From: Adiantum capillus-veneris
Lineage: Eukaryota > Streptophyta > Polypodiopsida > Polypodiales > Pteridaceae
Reading direction: 5' to 3'
Length of the DNA: 64,000 nt
Assembly (NCBI GenBank): GCA_014529385.2
Contig: CM043969.1
Span: 68,582,676 to 68,646,675, forward strand
Made by a program: the position numbers and the translations under genes. Shown piece by piece: positions 35,651 through 47,326 of this stretch. Every line of letters begins with the position of its first letter. The first letter of the stretch is position 1. The notes under the pieces are model-generated. The model had not been told where the DNA came from. It searched no databases and saw only the letters and a program-made list of their open reading frames with translations.

Positions 35651-36442
35651 GAACCAAACACCTGTGAAGAGTTTGATTCGGCTACAGTAGCAGGATCAGA
35701 ACTACCAACATGGTTAGGGCAACCAAAAGAGCTATGGATGTGCGGAGCTTCCCATTGTGGAAGATTAAGAAGAGAGGAATGCGTCTTAGAAAGAGCAATT
35801 GAGGACAAGGAGTATATTCCGGAACCTTTCCCTGAAGATGCCTTGGAACCTCTAGAATGGGAACACATACTAGCACCATTGGATGTCTGTATCATTACCG
35901 ACAGTCCAACAACACAATTTTGCGATAAGGATGGCTATGATGTGTTACCCTATTACATGGTAAGCGTTATACCAGGAAAAGAGACGGTAGAACCACCAGA
36001 ACAAGAAGAGTTTTACAACTCCTCTGAACATTTGGAAGTAAATGATGATGCCGATAATGAGTGTTCAGACACCTCAAGTGGGCGTGGAAATGAAACCGAG
36101 AATATCAAGTTTTATGATTTTGCGAACCAACACCCTAGACGCCAAGAACGCTATAGGAGGAAACGAGCAGGAAACAAAGCGAGAGAGGACCTGATGCCCA
36201 AGATAAAAGGTAAAACTCACTATTTGATGCTTGTAAAAGCAGAGGATTGTGTAAAAGATCAAATATCAGGAAGATTCTCAAAAAATCGAAAAGAAAGAAC
36301 GCGAGAGGAAATAAAACAGGTACGAAAAGCTAAAAACAAAACAAAATCACAAAAATCACAAAAATAAAAAAAAGAAACAACAAAAGATCAAAAGTGGACC
36401 AAACTAGAGTGTAAATAGAAATACCAAGAACTGAAATGGTCT
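35651..36442 (+). pseudogene. G region between protease and RT
   Basis: A frame at 35738-36367 encodes an acidic then strongly basic protein segment (ending in many Lys/Arg) with no recognised domain. It probably belongs to the same polyprotein as the protease and RT. Confidence 0.45.
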
Positions 36443-37733
36443 TTGAGAGAGATATGGACTACTGAAGAAGATAGTGATGGTAAAGGGGAGTTAGAAAAGG
36501 GGAACGTGAACGTACCATCACACTATCGGAAATTTACTATCCAGGACAGAAAAATCATCATGACACCACCATTCAGGGAAAGAACCAACCAAGAATCTTA
36601 CGATGGGCCTGAAAATGCAAAAAAGATAGACCTCGCAGAACCAGGTGAAAAGCCTCAGCCGGTCTATATAGCTAACGATTTAGAGCTTGAGGAGGAAGAA
36701 CATCTAACACAACTTCTCAAGAAGTATAAAGATGTGTTCGTGTGGTCCTATAAAGACCTCAAAGGAGTTGATCCATTGATATGCCAACATACAATTCCTT
36801 TGAAATCGGATGCAAAACCTAGCAAACAACGTCCTTATACATATAATGACACATTTGCTAAACGAGAGATTGATAAACTGATGGAAGCTGAATTCATCTA
36901 TGAGATTGAACATACAGATTGGGGTGTCACCCATTGTGGTAGTTTCCAAAAAGAATGGAAAACTGTGAGTGTGTGTAAGCCTCAAGAAGGTGAATGCAGC
37001 AACCATAAGGGATAATTATCCCTTGCCAATTACAGAACATGTACTTGAGCGAGTGGCCGGGAAACGGGTTTATTCCTTTCTAGATGGGTTTTCAGGATAC
37101 AACCAACTAGCAATAGCAAGGGAGGATCAACACAAAACAGCGTTTGCCACAGAATGGGAGATTTATGCGTATCGAGTTATGCCATTTGGCTTAACTAATG
37201 CACCAGCCACTTTCCAAAGGTTAATGACTCATGCATTCAAGGAATACCTACGAATATTCTTAGAAATTTACATGGATGACCTGTGTGTGCACTCTCTTCT
37301 ACGAGAGGAACATATTGACCATTTGCAAAAGGTCTTTGAAAAGTGCAGGACATATCGAATTTGTCTTAACCCGGAAAAGTGTGTATTTATGGTTAAGCAA
37401 GGCCGAATCTTAGGACACATTGTCTCAAGAAATGGCATAACCACAGACCTAGACAAAGTCAAAGTCATTGTAGACCTACCCAGGCCTACTAATGCGAAAC
37501 AAGTGCAATCATTCATGGGACACTATGGATATTATCGAAGATTCATACATATGTATGCGGTTATCGCACAACCTCTGTATCGTTTGGTAGTCAAGTTTGA
37601 GTGGACCGAGGAGTGTGAAACTTCATTCCAAAAGCTGAAGGAAAACCTTATAGCAGCACCTGTACACCAGATTGGGAAAAGATGTTCCATGTGCACATTG
37701 ATGCTTCATCATATGCCATTGGAAGTATTCTAG
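36443..37733 (+). pseudogene. G reverse transcriptase
   Basis: Two frames (36443-37015 and 36969-37733) joined by a shift near 36960. Motifs in order: LLKKYKDVFVWSYKDLKGVD, IDKLMEAEFI, VNAATIRDNYPLP, FLDGFSGYNQ, KTAFATEW, MPFGLTNAPATFQRLM, and the catalytic IYMDD (37266-37280) followed by GHIVSRNGI and YYRRFI. This is a Ty3-type RT with YMDD instead of the more common YFDD or YVDD, as in Athila elements. It copies the RNA genome to DNA. Confidence 0.88.
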
Positions 37734-38115
37734 CTCAACCTGGAGACGGAACAATGGATTTTCTGGTTTGCTATGCGAGCCGATAGTTAAACAGTGCGGA
37801 AAAGAACTACACAACCACCGAGCGGGAAGGGTTAGGAATGATTTATGCTGTAAAGAAATTTTGGCATTATTTGCTTGCAAACAAATTTGTGTTCTTCAGA
37901 GATCATCAAGCTCTTTTGTACCTAGTAAATAAACCTTGCAATACAGGGAGAATCGTATGCTGGTTTATTATATTGCTAGAATTTGACTTCACAGTGGTGG
38001 TCAAAAAGGGTAAAACCTATCCCTACGAGCGGATCATCTTTCAACGATACACAACGGGGAAGCTCCTGAAGGAGTCGATGATGACATACCAGATGCTTAT
38101 CTGTTCAACATTGAA
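37655..38115 (+). pseudogene. G RNase H
   Basis: In a frame shifted from the RT: FHVHIDASSYAIGSILAQPG, then a TAG (37784-37786), LNSAEKNYTTTEREGLGMIY, KFWHYLLANKF and FFRDHQALLYLVNK. These are the Ty3 RNase H blocks (DASxxAIG, TTTEREGLG, DHxAL). It degrades the RNA strand of the hybrid. Broken by the stop and shifts. Confidence 0.82.
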
Positions 38116-39486
38116 ATGGTACCCAAATGGTCTCAGGAAATTGTTAGCGTTCTTTCCTTTGGAAGCGGGTTTGATAATACGGAATGCAGATACAAACATC
38201 AAACAATTCGACAAACAAAAAACTTCCAGTTGATAGCAGGAAGGCTGTATCATCTTGGATCGGACCTAATCCTACGATTATGTATAAATCCGGAAGAATT
38301 CGAGTGCTACCTTGAAGAGGCACATGTCCAGGGTTGTGCATTTCATTGTTCAACAGTGAAGACACACCAGAGACTGAAACAATTAGGGGTTTATTGGCCA
38401 ACTATGTATGCGGACACACATTCTTATGTTACCAATTGTACTATATGTAGTGCCAAACGACCAATGGATCACGCAACTTTTCTTCAGGTAAACATAGCAC
38501 CTGCATAGAGTCAATATATCATTGACTTCTTAACCACCAGGACGTTCCTTGAGAACATCATACAAGCACGGAAAAAAGCTATAGAGCTGGAAGCTCGTGA
38601 CTTTCAGTTAATTGGGAAACAACTCTATAAGCGAGGTAAGGACAATCAACTTAGAATCTGTGCAAGTGAAAGCGAATACCTACTGATTCTAGAACATGCA
38701 CATAGCGGAATAAGTGGAGGACATTTTGCGAGCGATAAGACGGCAAAAATTGTCTTAACCGTAGGAATTTGGTGGCCTACATTGCACATGGATGTTGAAG
38801 AGTTTGTAAAGCGTTGTGACGCATGTCAACGCACCCGGGTGCCAACAAAAAGAGATGAGATGCCATTACGGCCAATGATGGGAGCAAGAGCATTTGCAAA
38901 ATGGGGCATTGATTTTGTGGGACCTATATCACCCCCTGCATATCGCACCCATACCCAATATATCATTGTCGCTACAGACTATCTCACAAAATGGGTCGAA
39001 GCCAAAGCAACACAAAAAGCTGATGCACGCACCACGGCACAATTTTTGTATGAGAATGTTTTTGTACGTTACGGGTTACCAATAGAAATTGTCAGTGACC
39101 GTGGAACACATTTTCTCAATGAAGTCATTGAATATCTGCTAGAGAAATCCATGGTCATACATAGGAAATCTGCACCATACTATCCACAGACCAATGGTCA
39201 AGCTGAGGCCACAAATAAAACACTATGCACGGTTCTCACTAAAATAGTGTCAGAATCAAGAACAGATTGGGATCAGCAGCTACACTCAACACTATGGGCA
39301 TACAGGGTAGCTTACAAAACATCAATCGGAACAACACCATACAACATGGTGTTTGGCCTAAATGCTATACTACCCATAGAGTTTTTAATTCCAACTCTAC
39401 GAGTAGCAAAAAGCTTGGAATGGACAGGGCATGAGCTCTCTTCAAGAATTGATGATCTTGAAAAGCTAGATGAACTCCGCTTATGA
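38116..39486 (+). pseudogene. G integrase with tandemly duplicated zinc-binding domain
   Basis: One frame interrupted by a single TAG (38506-38508). The H2C2 zinc domain is present twice: His 38323 and 38344, Cys 38437 and 38446; then His 38701 and 38722, Cys 38815 and 38824. Both have H-x6-H-x30-C-x2-C, and every position is offset by exactly 378 bp (126 codons). Aligned flanks are NFQLIAGRLY and DFQLIGKQLY. The catalytic core follows (GIDFVGPIS, VSDRGTHF, TNGQAEATNK) with a D-x35-E spacing. The integrase inserts the cDNA. Tandem zinc domains are unusual. Confidence 0.9.
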
Positions 39487-39729
39487 GCTGTCGCTTCAAT
39501 CTATGCTAAAAAGAGAAGACAAAAAGAATTTTTTGACAAACATGTGCGTACCAAAGAGTTCAAAACAGGTGATTACGTACTTGTTTATACCCTGAAGCAA
39601 CATTCCAAGAAACTTAAAAAGCAAGGGATGGGACCATTTGTGATTAGTGATCTATCACAAAGTGGAGCTGTTAAGCTTGCTACATTAGCAGGTAAGAAAT
39701 ACCAAACTGGATTAGTGGATGTCGATTGA
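39487..39729 (+). pseudogene. G integrase C-terminal domain
   Basis: After a stop at 39484-39486 the sequence continues with HVRTKEFKTGDYVLVYTLKQ, KKLKKQGMGPFVISDLSQ and ends VDVD-stop. GxGPF and the basic stretch fit the Ty3 integrase C-terminal DNA-binding region (GPF/Y module). No chromodomain follows, in line with an Athila-type element. Confidence 0.75.
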
Positions 39730-41027
39730 GGAGGTATCATCTACCACTCACACAAGAGATGCTCCAACAAATTCATCAAGGAAAACAAAGAATGAAGGAA
39801 AAACAGAGAGTACAAGAAGAAGCTCAAGCTGAAGCACAAGAACGCCTTGCAAAAAGACGGCCTCTGCGACAACAACAACAAAGTGGACCACCATTGCGAA
39901 TCAATGCCATTCGAATGACGAAGTTGGAGGAGGAAACAGTGGAGCCAATAATTGCGGTCAAAGTGGGCAGCAATGAAGTTGAATCAACAGCATTGCTTGA
40001 TTCGGGAGCTCAATCAAATTTGATCTCTTACGGATTATACCAACAGCTCAAAGTCATAGGTCAACTTCATCCTACGCCTCAAGTGCTCGAAAGTAGCACA
40101 TCACACCCGTTGAAAACATTGGGATGGACTATATTGCATGTACAGATACATCAATATATTTACCCACACAAATTCTATGTGGTGACAGATGAAAGCACAC
40201 AACACCCAATGATGCTGGGGCAACCTTGGCAAAAAGCGTACAATGTGCAGATAGATTGGAAAGCAAAGGCAGTCAAAATTCGGCATGAACATGAACGACC
40301 GGTGATAGCTTTTGCTCAGCAATACCAGCATGATCAACTGCAAGCCTTGCAATCACTGGAAACAAAGCCAAAAGCACGAATGCCATTAAAGAACAACATG
40401 ATACCCGAGACCAACAATCAGGTAAAAGCCAACCATGCTAATTACAGACATATGAAGTCACTCGCCTCAATGCAAAGATCTAGGTTACCAACACAAGGAA
40501 ACCAAGTATGGAGGCGGCAGGATAGAAATGCCATGGCGAACAAACAACAATGCAACAACAAAATTCCAACAAAGCAGATGGTTCAACAACAAACCAAGGG
40601 CATAAAACAGATATGGATCCCAAAGAAAATGTTTAGCCATAACCCAAATGTCACTCACATTTGGATACCAAAGCAAAAGGAAAAGGAACTCCCTTCAGTA
40701 CAAGCAACAAAGGAAGGCAAACAACTGCATTTCAAAAAGGAAAACCGACTTATGTGGATGCCAATAAAAAACAAACCAATGGCAAACAAGAAAGTGTCAA
40801 ACCATCTACAAAAACCGGCAGCAACAAACTACCATTGGAAAGCAAAGGCAATACGGCCCATAGCCATTCCGGCCCAGCCAATTCTATCCTTAGAAACAGC
40901 TACGACTCCATCAACAATGTCCGCAAAGCAATTGCCGTTTGCAAGAAAGACAATTAAACAGAGAGCAGTAGAGTTACAGTTGTTACTTGCAAAGAAAGCA
41001 GGAAACCTCGATGGCGAATGCCAATAA
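39726..41027 (+). pseudogene. G post-integrase ORF with second retropepsin-like domain
   Basis: The frame opens with LRRYHLPLT, the usual end of a Ty3 integrase, so it was probably fused to the integrase before a one-base shift. After a Gln/Glu/Arg-rich linker it holds VESTALLDSGAQSNLISYGL (active Asp codon 39999-40001) and, 60-70 residues later, MMLGQPWQKAYNVQIDWK. This is the DSG and LGxPW/IDW layout of retropepsin-like proteases. The C-terminal half is basic and low in complexity (Lys, Gln, Pro, Met). A second protease at this position is not part of the standard Ty3 order. Open throughout (about 434 codons), unlike most of the element. Confidence 0.75.
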
Positions 41028-42794
41028 GCATCTTGCTTATTCCCTTCTCTTGCACAACATTAATTTTTCTATGCATTGACCGAGTATGCATAAAGTAGAG
41101 CCACATTAATTGGCCAGGCATTAGCACAACTTTTTCAACCTATGCACGGCACATACTCCGAGGCGATACCTTGTCGTCCGGGAGGACTCCTCCTAGGAGG
41201 GGGAGAGGCATTCTAGAGGCACTCTCAAATGCGGAACTAGTAACAGAAACAACAAAAAAGGGCATGATTTTTGACTATTTTAAGGGTTGTTGTTTGATTG
41301 CAAATTTTTTTGGAGTAACCCAAGTATATATGCCCTTATACAACATGAAGCTACATGTATATGGGGCCAAACGCCAAATCAAGCCCCTAGGTGTGTGTAT
41401 ATAAGTAGAAATATTGGTAAAACGGAGAAATCCGGCCATAAAAATTGCATGCGAGTGTATATAATGATTGGCGATGATTTTTGTGATTTATTATGATTTT
41501 TGGTGATTTTCTGGGTTTGATTTGCTATTTTCCTTTTAATTTTGCTAATTTTCGGCAGAAAAACTTCAAAAATACAAAGAGCAGGTGAAAAACAGTCGTA
41601 ATGAAAAACAAAAAATATGGGGATGATCAATGACTATAGGACAACCTATGGTACAGTGGGGGTGCAATTATGAGACTGGAGCGGAAAGCGTGTTTTGGCC
41701 AGGTTTTGACCGAAATGCCAAATTTCTGGTAAACAGAGCAAATGGAGTCCAAATCAAGAATATTTTTAGCCTAAACCGCATCTCGCAAGAAGATAGAAGC
41801 ACATGTCAAATTTCATGAAAAGTGGTTCGGGGACCTTTATTATAAGAAATTTTCACCTCATTTTTAGCTCATTCTCACTATTGACTTGTGGAGAGAGCTT
41901 CTGCCACCTAGAGCGGATCGACCTTCCAACAGCTTCTACGACACATACGACTATCTGACGAGCTCGAGACATGAGAGGTAGGCTCACCATCTTGAGCTTT
42001 TCGCGCATGTTTGTCATTATGTTGCGAAAACTAGCGTAGGGGTCACACACAAAGCGAGCGGTAGAGACCTACAGGTAGAGACGGCAGCCTAACGGCTAAC
42101 CTGAAAGCAACAAGACTTCATCGACAGCTTACCCTAGTCTAGGAGACCAGTCCTGGATAGCCAAAGGCAATAGGAAACCATCGGGAAAAACCCTAATTCC
42201 CAGAAACCCGCAAGAGGCCACCAAATGGGAAATCGGCGAAACGGCGACCAAATGCTACCAAAATTCATGGGTGGGAGCATTTCGACATGCTCGACAAGTC
42301 TATATGACCCGCATGGCCAAAAAGTGACCCGAAGCGGCACTAAACTTCAGAAACGACATCAGACACACAAAGCGTCAAATTGCACTTGCGGCCAAACCGC
42401 AAGCCCGTTTGCCACCAAACTTCACCAGTGGCTTTCCTAGACCATCAACAACCAATTCCTATGGTGGTAGACCACCAAAAATCATCAAAGGTATGTAAAC
42501 GCAACCACGGGTGCTTCTAATTCGACAAATTGCCAAATGGAGCTCCGGTGAAGCCAAGTCGACAAAAACCATACAGCAAGGATCCCCAAGGGATTGGGAA
42601 GCTATGGAGACCAACATCAAGAAATTTCATCGCCAAAAAGCACTCCAAAAGTCAGAAAACAGCTCGGAGGCTCTGAAGTCCACACAGGGAGTTGTTCTCT
42701 ATCCATTTGACTTTTTTGTTGAAATTAGGCTCAAAAGGGACTTAGGGGGGTCAAGGGCAAGCACTGGGAGCACCAGCAATGAAAAAATCACCAG
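41028..42794 (+). other. G non-coding region between pol and second array
   Basis: No convincing reading frame or known motif. Several short frames lack domains. A 12-bp palindrome CCTCCTAGGAGG lies at 41189-41200. Confidence 0.5.
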
Positions 42795-42820
42795 GAGACA
42801 TCCTACGCGTAGGATGTCTC
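42795..42820. repeat. G palindrome 4 (3' array)
   Basis: Perfect 26-bp palindrome built on ACATCCTACGCGTAGGATGT. Confidence 0.97.
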
Positions 42821-43076
42821 AAGGGCACTTTTGGGCACAACCTCCAACCTTTTTCATCATGCACATTTTCTGAATGACATTTACAAGCTATCTACCAAGT
42901 CTCATCACATTTGGACCAAATTTGACCTCATATGCATGAAAAAACGCAAAGTTAGGGCATAGAGGCAATAATGGTCCATAGACCTACCAAATCTTGTCCA
43001 AATCCAATGAAACTTGCACAACACATTCACCAGCACATCAACAAACAATCTGTGTGGTCGGAAGGAAAAAATGATG

Positions 43077-43108
43077 AAATAGACATCCTACGCGTAGGAT
43101 GTCTATTT
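43077..43108. repeat. G palindrome 5 (3' array)
   Basis: Perfect 32-bp palindrome, the longest in the window. The core starts 285 bp after that of palindrome 4. Confidence 0.97.
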
Positions 43109-43365
43109 GACTTTTTTGACATGCAAGGAATGTTTTATCATTCCAGATCCAATCACCTCATCATCAGGAGTCCATATATCAAGTTTGAAGCCATTCTAAT
43201 CACTTTTGACCCCAACACCTTCAAGATACACTTTTTTGAGCCCAAAAACACCACACAGAGCCTTACAAGCATAAAATCTAGTCCAAATTCAAATCCAAGA
43301 ACATGGCCATGTTCCATAGGCCAAGGACAACCCACAGAACAAGTTTCATGTCATTTTGATGAAAA

Positions 43366-43389
43366 AGACATCCTATGTGTAGGATGTCT
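43366..43389. repeat. G palindrome 6 (3' array)
   Basis: 24 bp with arms AGACATCCTA and TAGGATGTCT intact apart from the centre, which reads TGTG instead of CGCG. 285 bp after palindrome 5. Preceded by TTTTGATGAAAAA. Confidence 0.95.
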
Positions 43390-43649
43390 CCAGCATAAAT
43401 TTAGCCTTCTGTGCAAAGAATGACATCATGGGAGCCAATACCATGGTGTAATAAGCCCATATACTAATTTTCAACCCATTTGGACATCAATTGCTACCTA
43501 TGATGGACATTCTACCCAAATTGTGACCTAAAGCCTGAATCAGCCCAAAAATCCACTTTTTGATATCCAAATTCAAATCCAAGCATATAGCCATGTTCCA
43601 TGAGCCTTACACTACCTGCATGTCAAATATGAACCAATTCTGATGAAAA

Positions 43650-43673
43650 AGACATCCTACGCGTAGGATGTCT
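43650..43673. repeat. G palindrome 7 (3' array)
   Basis: Perfect 24-bp palindrome, 284 bp after palindrome 6 and 169 bp upstream of the ATG of the extra ORF. Confidence 0.97.
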
Positions 43674-43841
43674 AGATGGAAATTTTTGGCCAGATTTGCA
43701 TTGTGAGCACATGCACAGCTTCACAAGTTCCTTTTAAGTTTTATTTTCAATTTTCAAGTCATTTGGATAAGTAAAACTCAGTTTCGCAGCAGCTAATATG
43801 AAAAAAACGCTAACTTCGGACTACTGAGTGCAACAGGATCT

Positions 43842-45320
43842 ATGGCAGCCTCGAAGTCACCGGCAAAGAGGAAAAGAATGACCATCAAGGATTATCTGGA
43901 TGAAGTGGAACCCTTTGTCATTCCAGAAGGAACACTAAAGCCCACCAGCACCTGGATACAAGAGGATCTGTTAGAGTCCAATGACCTAAAGATCTACTAG
44001 GGAGTGTTCAAAGACACTGAAGGCAATGTTATAGAGCTACCAATGCTGTCGAGGGAACTCAATGAGTTTGTACGAAGCAAGATGGCCGTCTACTTGGAGA
44101 AGATTGATCTCCACAACTACTTCGAAGCAATACCGGCGGGGGTGGACATCAAAAGAGTCTGGGAGTTTGTAACAAGCATCAAAGAGGATGGAGTGGCCAA
44201 GGTAACAGATTTACAAGGCAGACCAGAAACAAAGATAATAATCACTGAGCGGGTTGTAGCCCATGCACTAGACCTTTCCAATGAGGGGGACAATGTAACA
44301 AAAAGAAGGGATGAGATCAAGGTGTACAAAGAGAAAAAGGCAAATTACACCTTTGAAGACATTGCCAACCCAAAGGTGGCAATAATCATGAGCCAGTTAT
44401 ACAACCAGTACTTCCACATGTGCACGAAGAGGCCATAGAAGTACAGGATGCCGCCAGGTGCAATTGCCACAACGTTTACTTGGGCAATGACAAAAGGCAC
44501 CCCAAAGATAATCAACTATGCGGCATATATACATGACATCCTGGTGAAGATGGGCAACAAGAAGCCAACCTATATAGTGCCAGGAGAACTGATCACCAAG
44601 GTGGTTTATGGGGCACTACACGCAAAAGGAAGGTGGCCCGACCCCCCATCTCAGAATGATTGGCTGAGAGTAAAAGAAGACAAGGAAGATGAGCCGCAAA
44701 GGGCACCAAAGGTGGCAACAAGATTGAAAAGACGGCTAGAGCCAGTCCAAGAGGAGTAGCCCGAGCAGAAGAAAGGGAAGAAGGAGTTTTCTCAAGTGCC
44801 GGCCAAAGAAAAAAGGTCACAGAAAGCGGCAAGACTCGAGAGGCTGATGGAGAGTTTTCCAGCGGAGAGAGCCCTCAAGGGTGATTTAAGCGAACTCTGG
44901 GAGCCATCTCTAGAGTCTATGTCCGGATCGTCCAGAAGAGTGCAAAGGGACCGATTTGAAGATTATATCAAGAATTTTGAGATTCTTGATGCTGCAGCAG
45001 AAAACATTCCTCATGTCCCTTTCAGAGAGGAGGAAGTACAGCAAATAAGGCAAAAATTGCTAGATGAACAAGAGAGCCAAGAAAGAGAAAGAAAAACAAA
45101 AGCAAACAGGGACTTAAAGGGAAAACCTGCCTCTTTATCAGATAGCCCTAAACCCAGCCCACAGCCATCACCACCGCCCTCACCACCTCCTAGCAGCCCT
45201 GCACAGGAAGATAAGGAGGCTGAGGACAGACAAGAAGAAAGGCAAGTAGAAGATCAAGAGCAAAGACAAGAACCTGAGCCAAAAGAGAGGCCAAGCCTGA
45301 AACTGAGCAAAAAGGATTAG
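43842..45320 (+). pseudogene. G extra ORF in envelope position, N-terminal part
   Basis: Starts at ATG 43842 (MAASKSPAKRKRMTIKDYL) and stays in one frame to 45320, broken only by TAG codons at 43998, 44436 and 44757. The segment LSRELNEFVRSKMAVYLEKI and ITERVVAHALDLSNEG resembles in style the N-terminal domain of Athila ORF1 and of plant transposon proteins, but I cannot assign it with confidence. A basic start and an acidic, Pro- and Glu-rich end follow. No signal peptide or membrane segment is evident, so it is not a classical envelope. Confidence 0.6.
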
Positions 45321-46384
45321 ATGATGCTTACTATGCATTTTTGGACCTGCTAGCTGCAGGCTATACTAAGAAAGAAGTCGCCACAGTCGCACTTGACTTG
45401 GCGAGGACAGGGCCTAAAGAACAGATGCACGGCATCAGGCTAGTGGAGCTAAAAGAAATTGCTATAGACACGGTAGACCTGCACCCGCCCTCCAATGACT
45501 GGGACGTGGTGATGACAAAGCTAGCCGGCTTGAGGGCACAATCCATGGCTTCAGAGAAAGAAGTGACAACTCTCAAAGCCACTGAAGAAAAGATCAAAAT
45601 GGAAGTAGATTCTCTGCAGGCACAAAGCCAAGGGCAAAAGGAGAGAGAAGCCGACCTACATGCCAGCTTGGCAAGGGCTCTGCAAAACTGCCAAGCAATG
45701 GAAGAAGCAAATCAGGAAGCAGCAAAAAGAATACAAGCAGCTGAAGAAGAGTGTCAGCAGCTCAGTAAGTCATTGCGAGATGCCGAAAAAGAAAGAGATA
45801 ATCTGACACTACAACTGGCAGAAGAATCGAAAGAAGTTGAGGCCATGAGGAACGCCAAGGAAAGAGCAGAGATAGATCAAGAAGCAAGCCTGGATGAAGT
45901 CCTTGAGCTCAAGGACCAACTAAAAGTCAAAGATCAAACCATCCAGAGACTGCAAGCATCACCTGCTAGAGTCAGAGCTACGAGCTTGACTCAAATCATG
46001 ACTGAGAGTCAACTCTATGAACAACAAATGCAAGAACTTCAGAAAGAGCTAACTCTCGAGAAAAAGCAGAGATTGATGATGGCAGAAGGTTCTATAGTCA
46101 TGCAAACGAGAATGGAAGAGGGCCAAAAAGCCCTGCAAGAAGAAGTAGAAAGCATGAAGAGAAATCTCGAGGAGGCGGAAAGAATAAACGCCGAACTTAG
46201 TGACCTCCTCATGAATATGGGCGGAGAAGCTGAAGCGGAAAAGAAAACACTCCTCAGGCAAATTGAGGAGTTGAAAGGCCATCAAGGAGGAGAGGCAGAG
46301 AGCTCAAGGCCAGCCGCCAATGAGGGCATTGACCTAGAAAATGTGGCAGATCCTGGGACACGCCTATGCAAGAGGAAATTATAG
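45315..46384 (+). pseudogene. G extra ORF, coiled-coil part
   Basis: A frame of about 350 codons in another register from 45341 (the same protein continues after a frameshift near 45315: GLDDAYYAFLDLLAAG). It is a long heptad-type coiled coil rich in Glu, Lys, Gln and Leu (for example MEEANQEAAKRIQAAEEECQ). Coiled coils suggest self-assembly or a filament. No stop inside. Confidence 0.65.
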
Positions 46385-47289
46385 CAGGATCCTCCCAAGA
46401 GCCACATGATCTAACACAAGAAGAGGAGGAAAAATTGCGTAAAGCAATAGAGGTAGAGCTCAGAGAAACCACGAAGGAAGCCTTGGAGTGGGAGCAAAGG
46501 GTCTTCAAATCTATGACCATTCAGAAGATCGGCGCCAGCAATCTCAGGCACGAGTGGCTTCAATCCTCTCTCCCATACCCATTGCTGAAATATGAGGCAG
46601 CTACCATAAACAAGCGGATCAGAGAAGAGCTAGTTGTACCCCTCTACAATGCAGATACCTCAAAACTAGAAGGGGTCAAGCTTATTGTGGATTCTCAGCC
46701 AAAGTGGAGGAAGGCCTGGCTTACAAAGTACCTACAATACCTAATCCACTTGGTAGAGTCACCTAAAAATATCAGAGACAGCCTCAGCTTTTGTCCTCTA
46801 CCAAGAATTAGGATGTGGAAGGCACTGGAAATTTTGCAAAGAAGCCAACCCACTTGGCTGAACTACCCAAAGCTGTCGGGCTTGAAGGCAGGTGAGAGAA
46901 TAAGTGTCCAATACATGGTGAAAACCCTAACGGGCGCCATAAAGTTGTTCACTGGCTCACCTAACCTTACATGCATTATGATGAGGAAAATCTGCAGAAC
47001 CATCTTAGTAGTGTTCGAGACCTTCAAGCCAGGCCAGGTGACCGACATCATCTTCTTCTTCTAGGATACATACAGATGCGCCTATGATCTGTCAGGTCAG
47101 CCTTTCAAAGAGGTGATACATGCCCTGTATCAAAGGATCATGTTTCTACCATCCTATCACCTCCAGCCTTTTGAAGAAGCATTCTATACATGGTTCTTCA
47201 CCATAAATACTAACATCTTTGGCCCAACAATGCTGAACCTACATGCTAGGTACGAATCACTGCTAAAGATGCGAGAAACAATACGATGA
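46366..47289 (+). pseudogene. G extra ORF, C-terminal part
   Basis: A third frame continues the protein with EEEEKLRKAIEVELRETTKE and a globular-looking domain (WLQSSLPYPLLKYEAATINK, PKWRKAWLTKYLQYLIHLVE). A TAG at 47062-47064 is followed in the same frame by DTYRCAYDLSGQPFKEVIHA up to the stop at 47287-47289. No family is recognised. It ends about 40 bp before the polypurine tract. Confidence 0.6.
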
Positions 47290-47326
47290 AGCAGCAGATC
47301 AAGGCCATGCCGGGGACAACATGAGC

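Noticed and set aside
41189..41200. Palindrome CCTCCTAGGAGG as another array member
   Set aside because: Only 12 bp, unrelated in sequence to the G palindrome, and single.
30098..43673. CRISPR array
   Set aside because: The repeats are palindromic and regular, but spacers are about 250 bp and partly related to each other, the repeats are split between two sites in a plant retrotransposon, and no cas genes are present.
43842..47289. Retroviral envelope gene
   Set aside because: Position fits, but no signal peptide, transmembrane segment or fusion-type hydrophobic stretch is visible; the coiled coil and acidic linkers suggest an internal protein.
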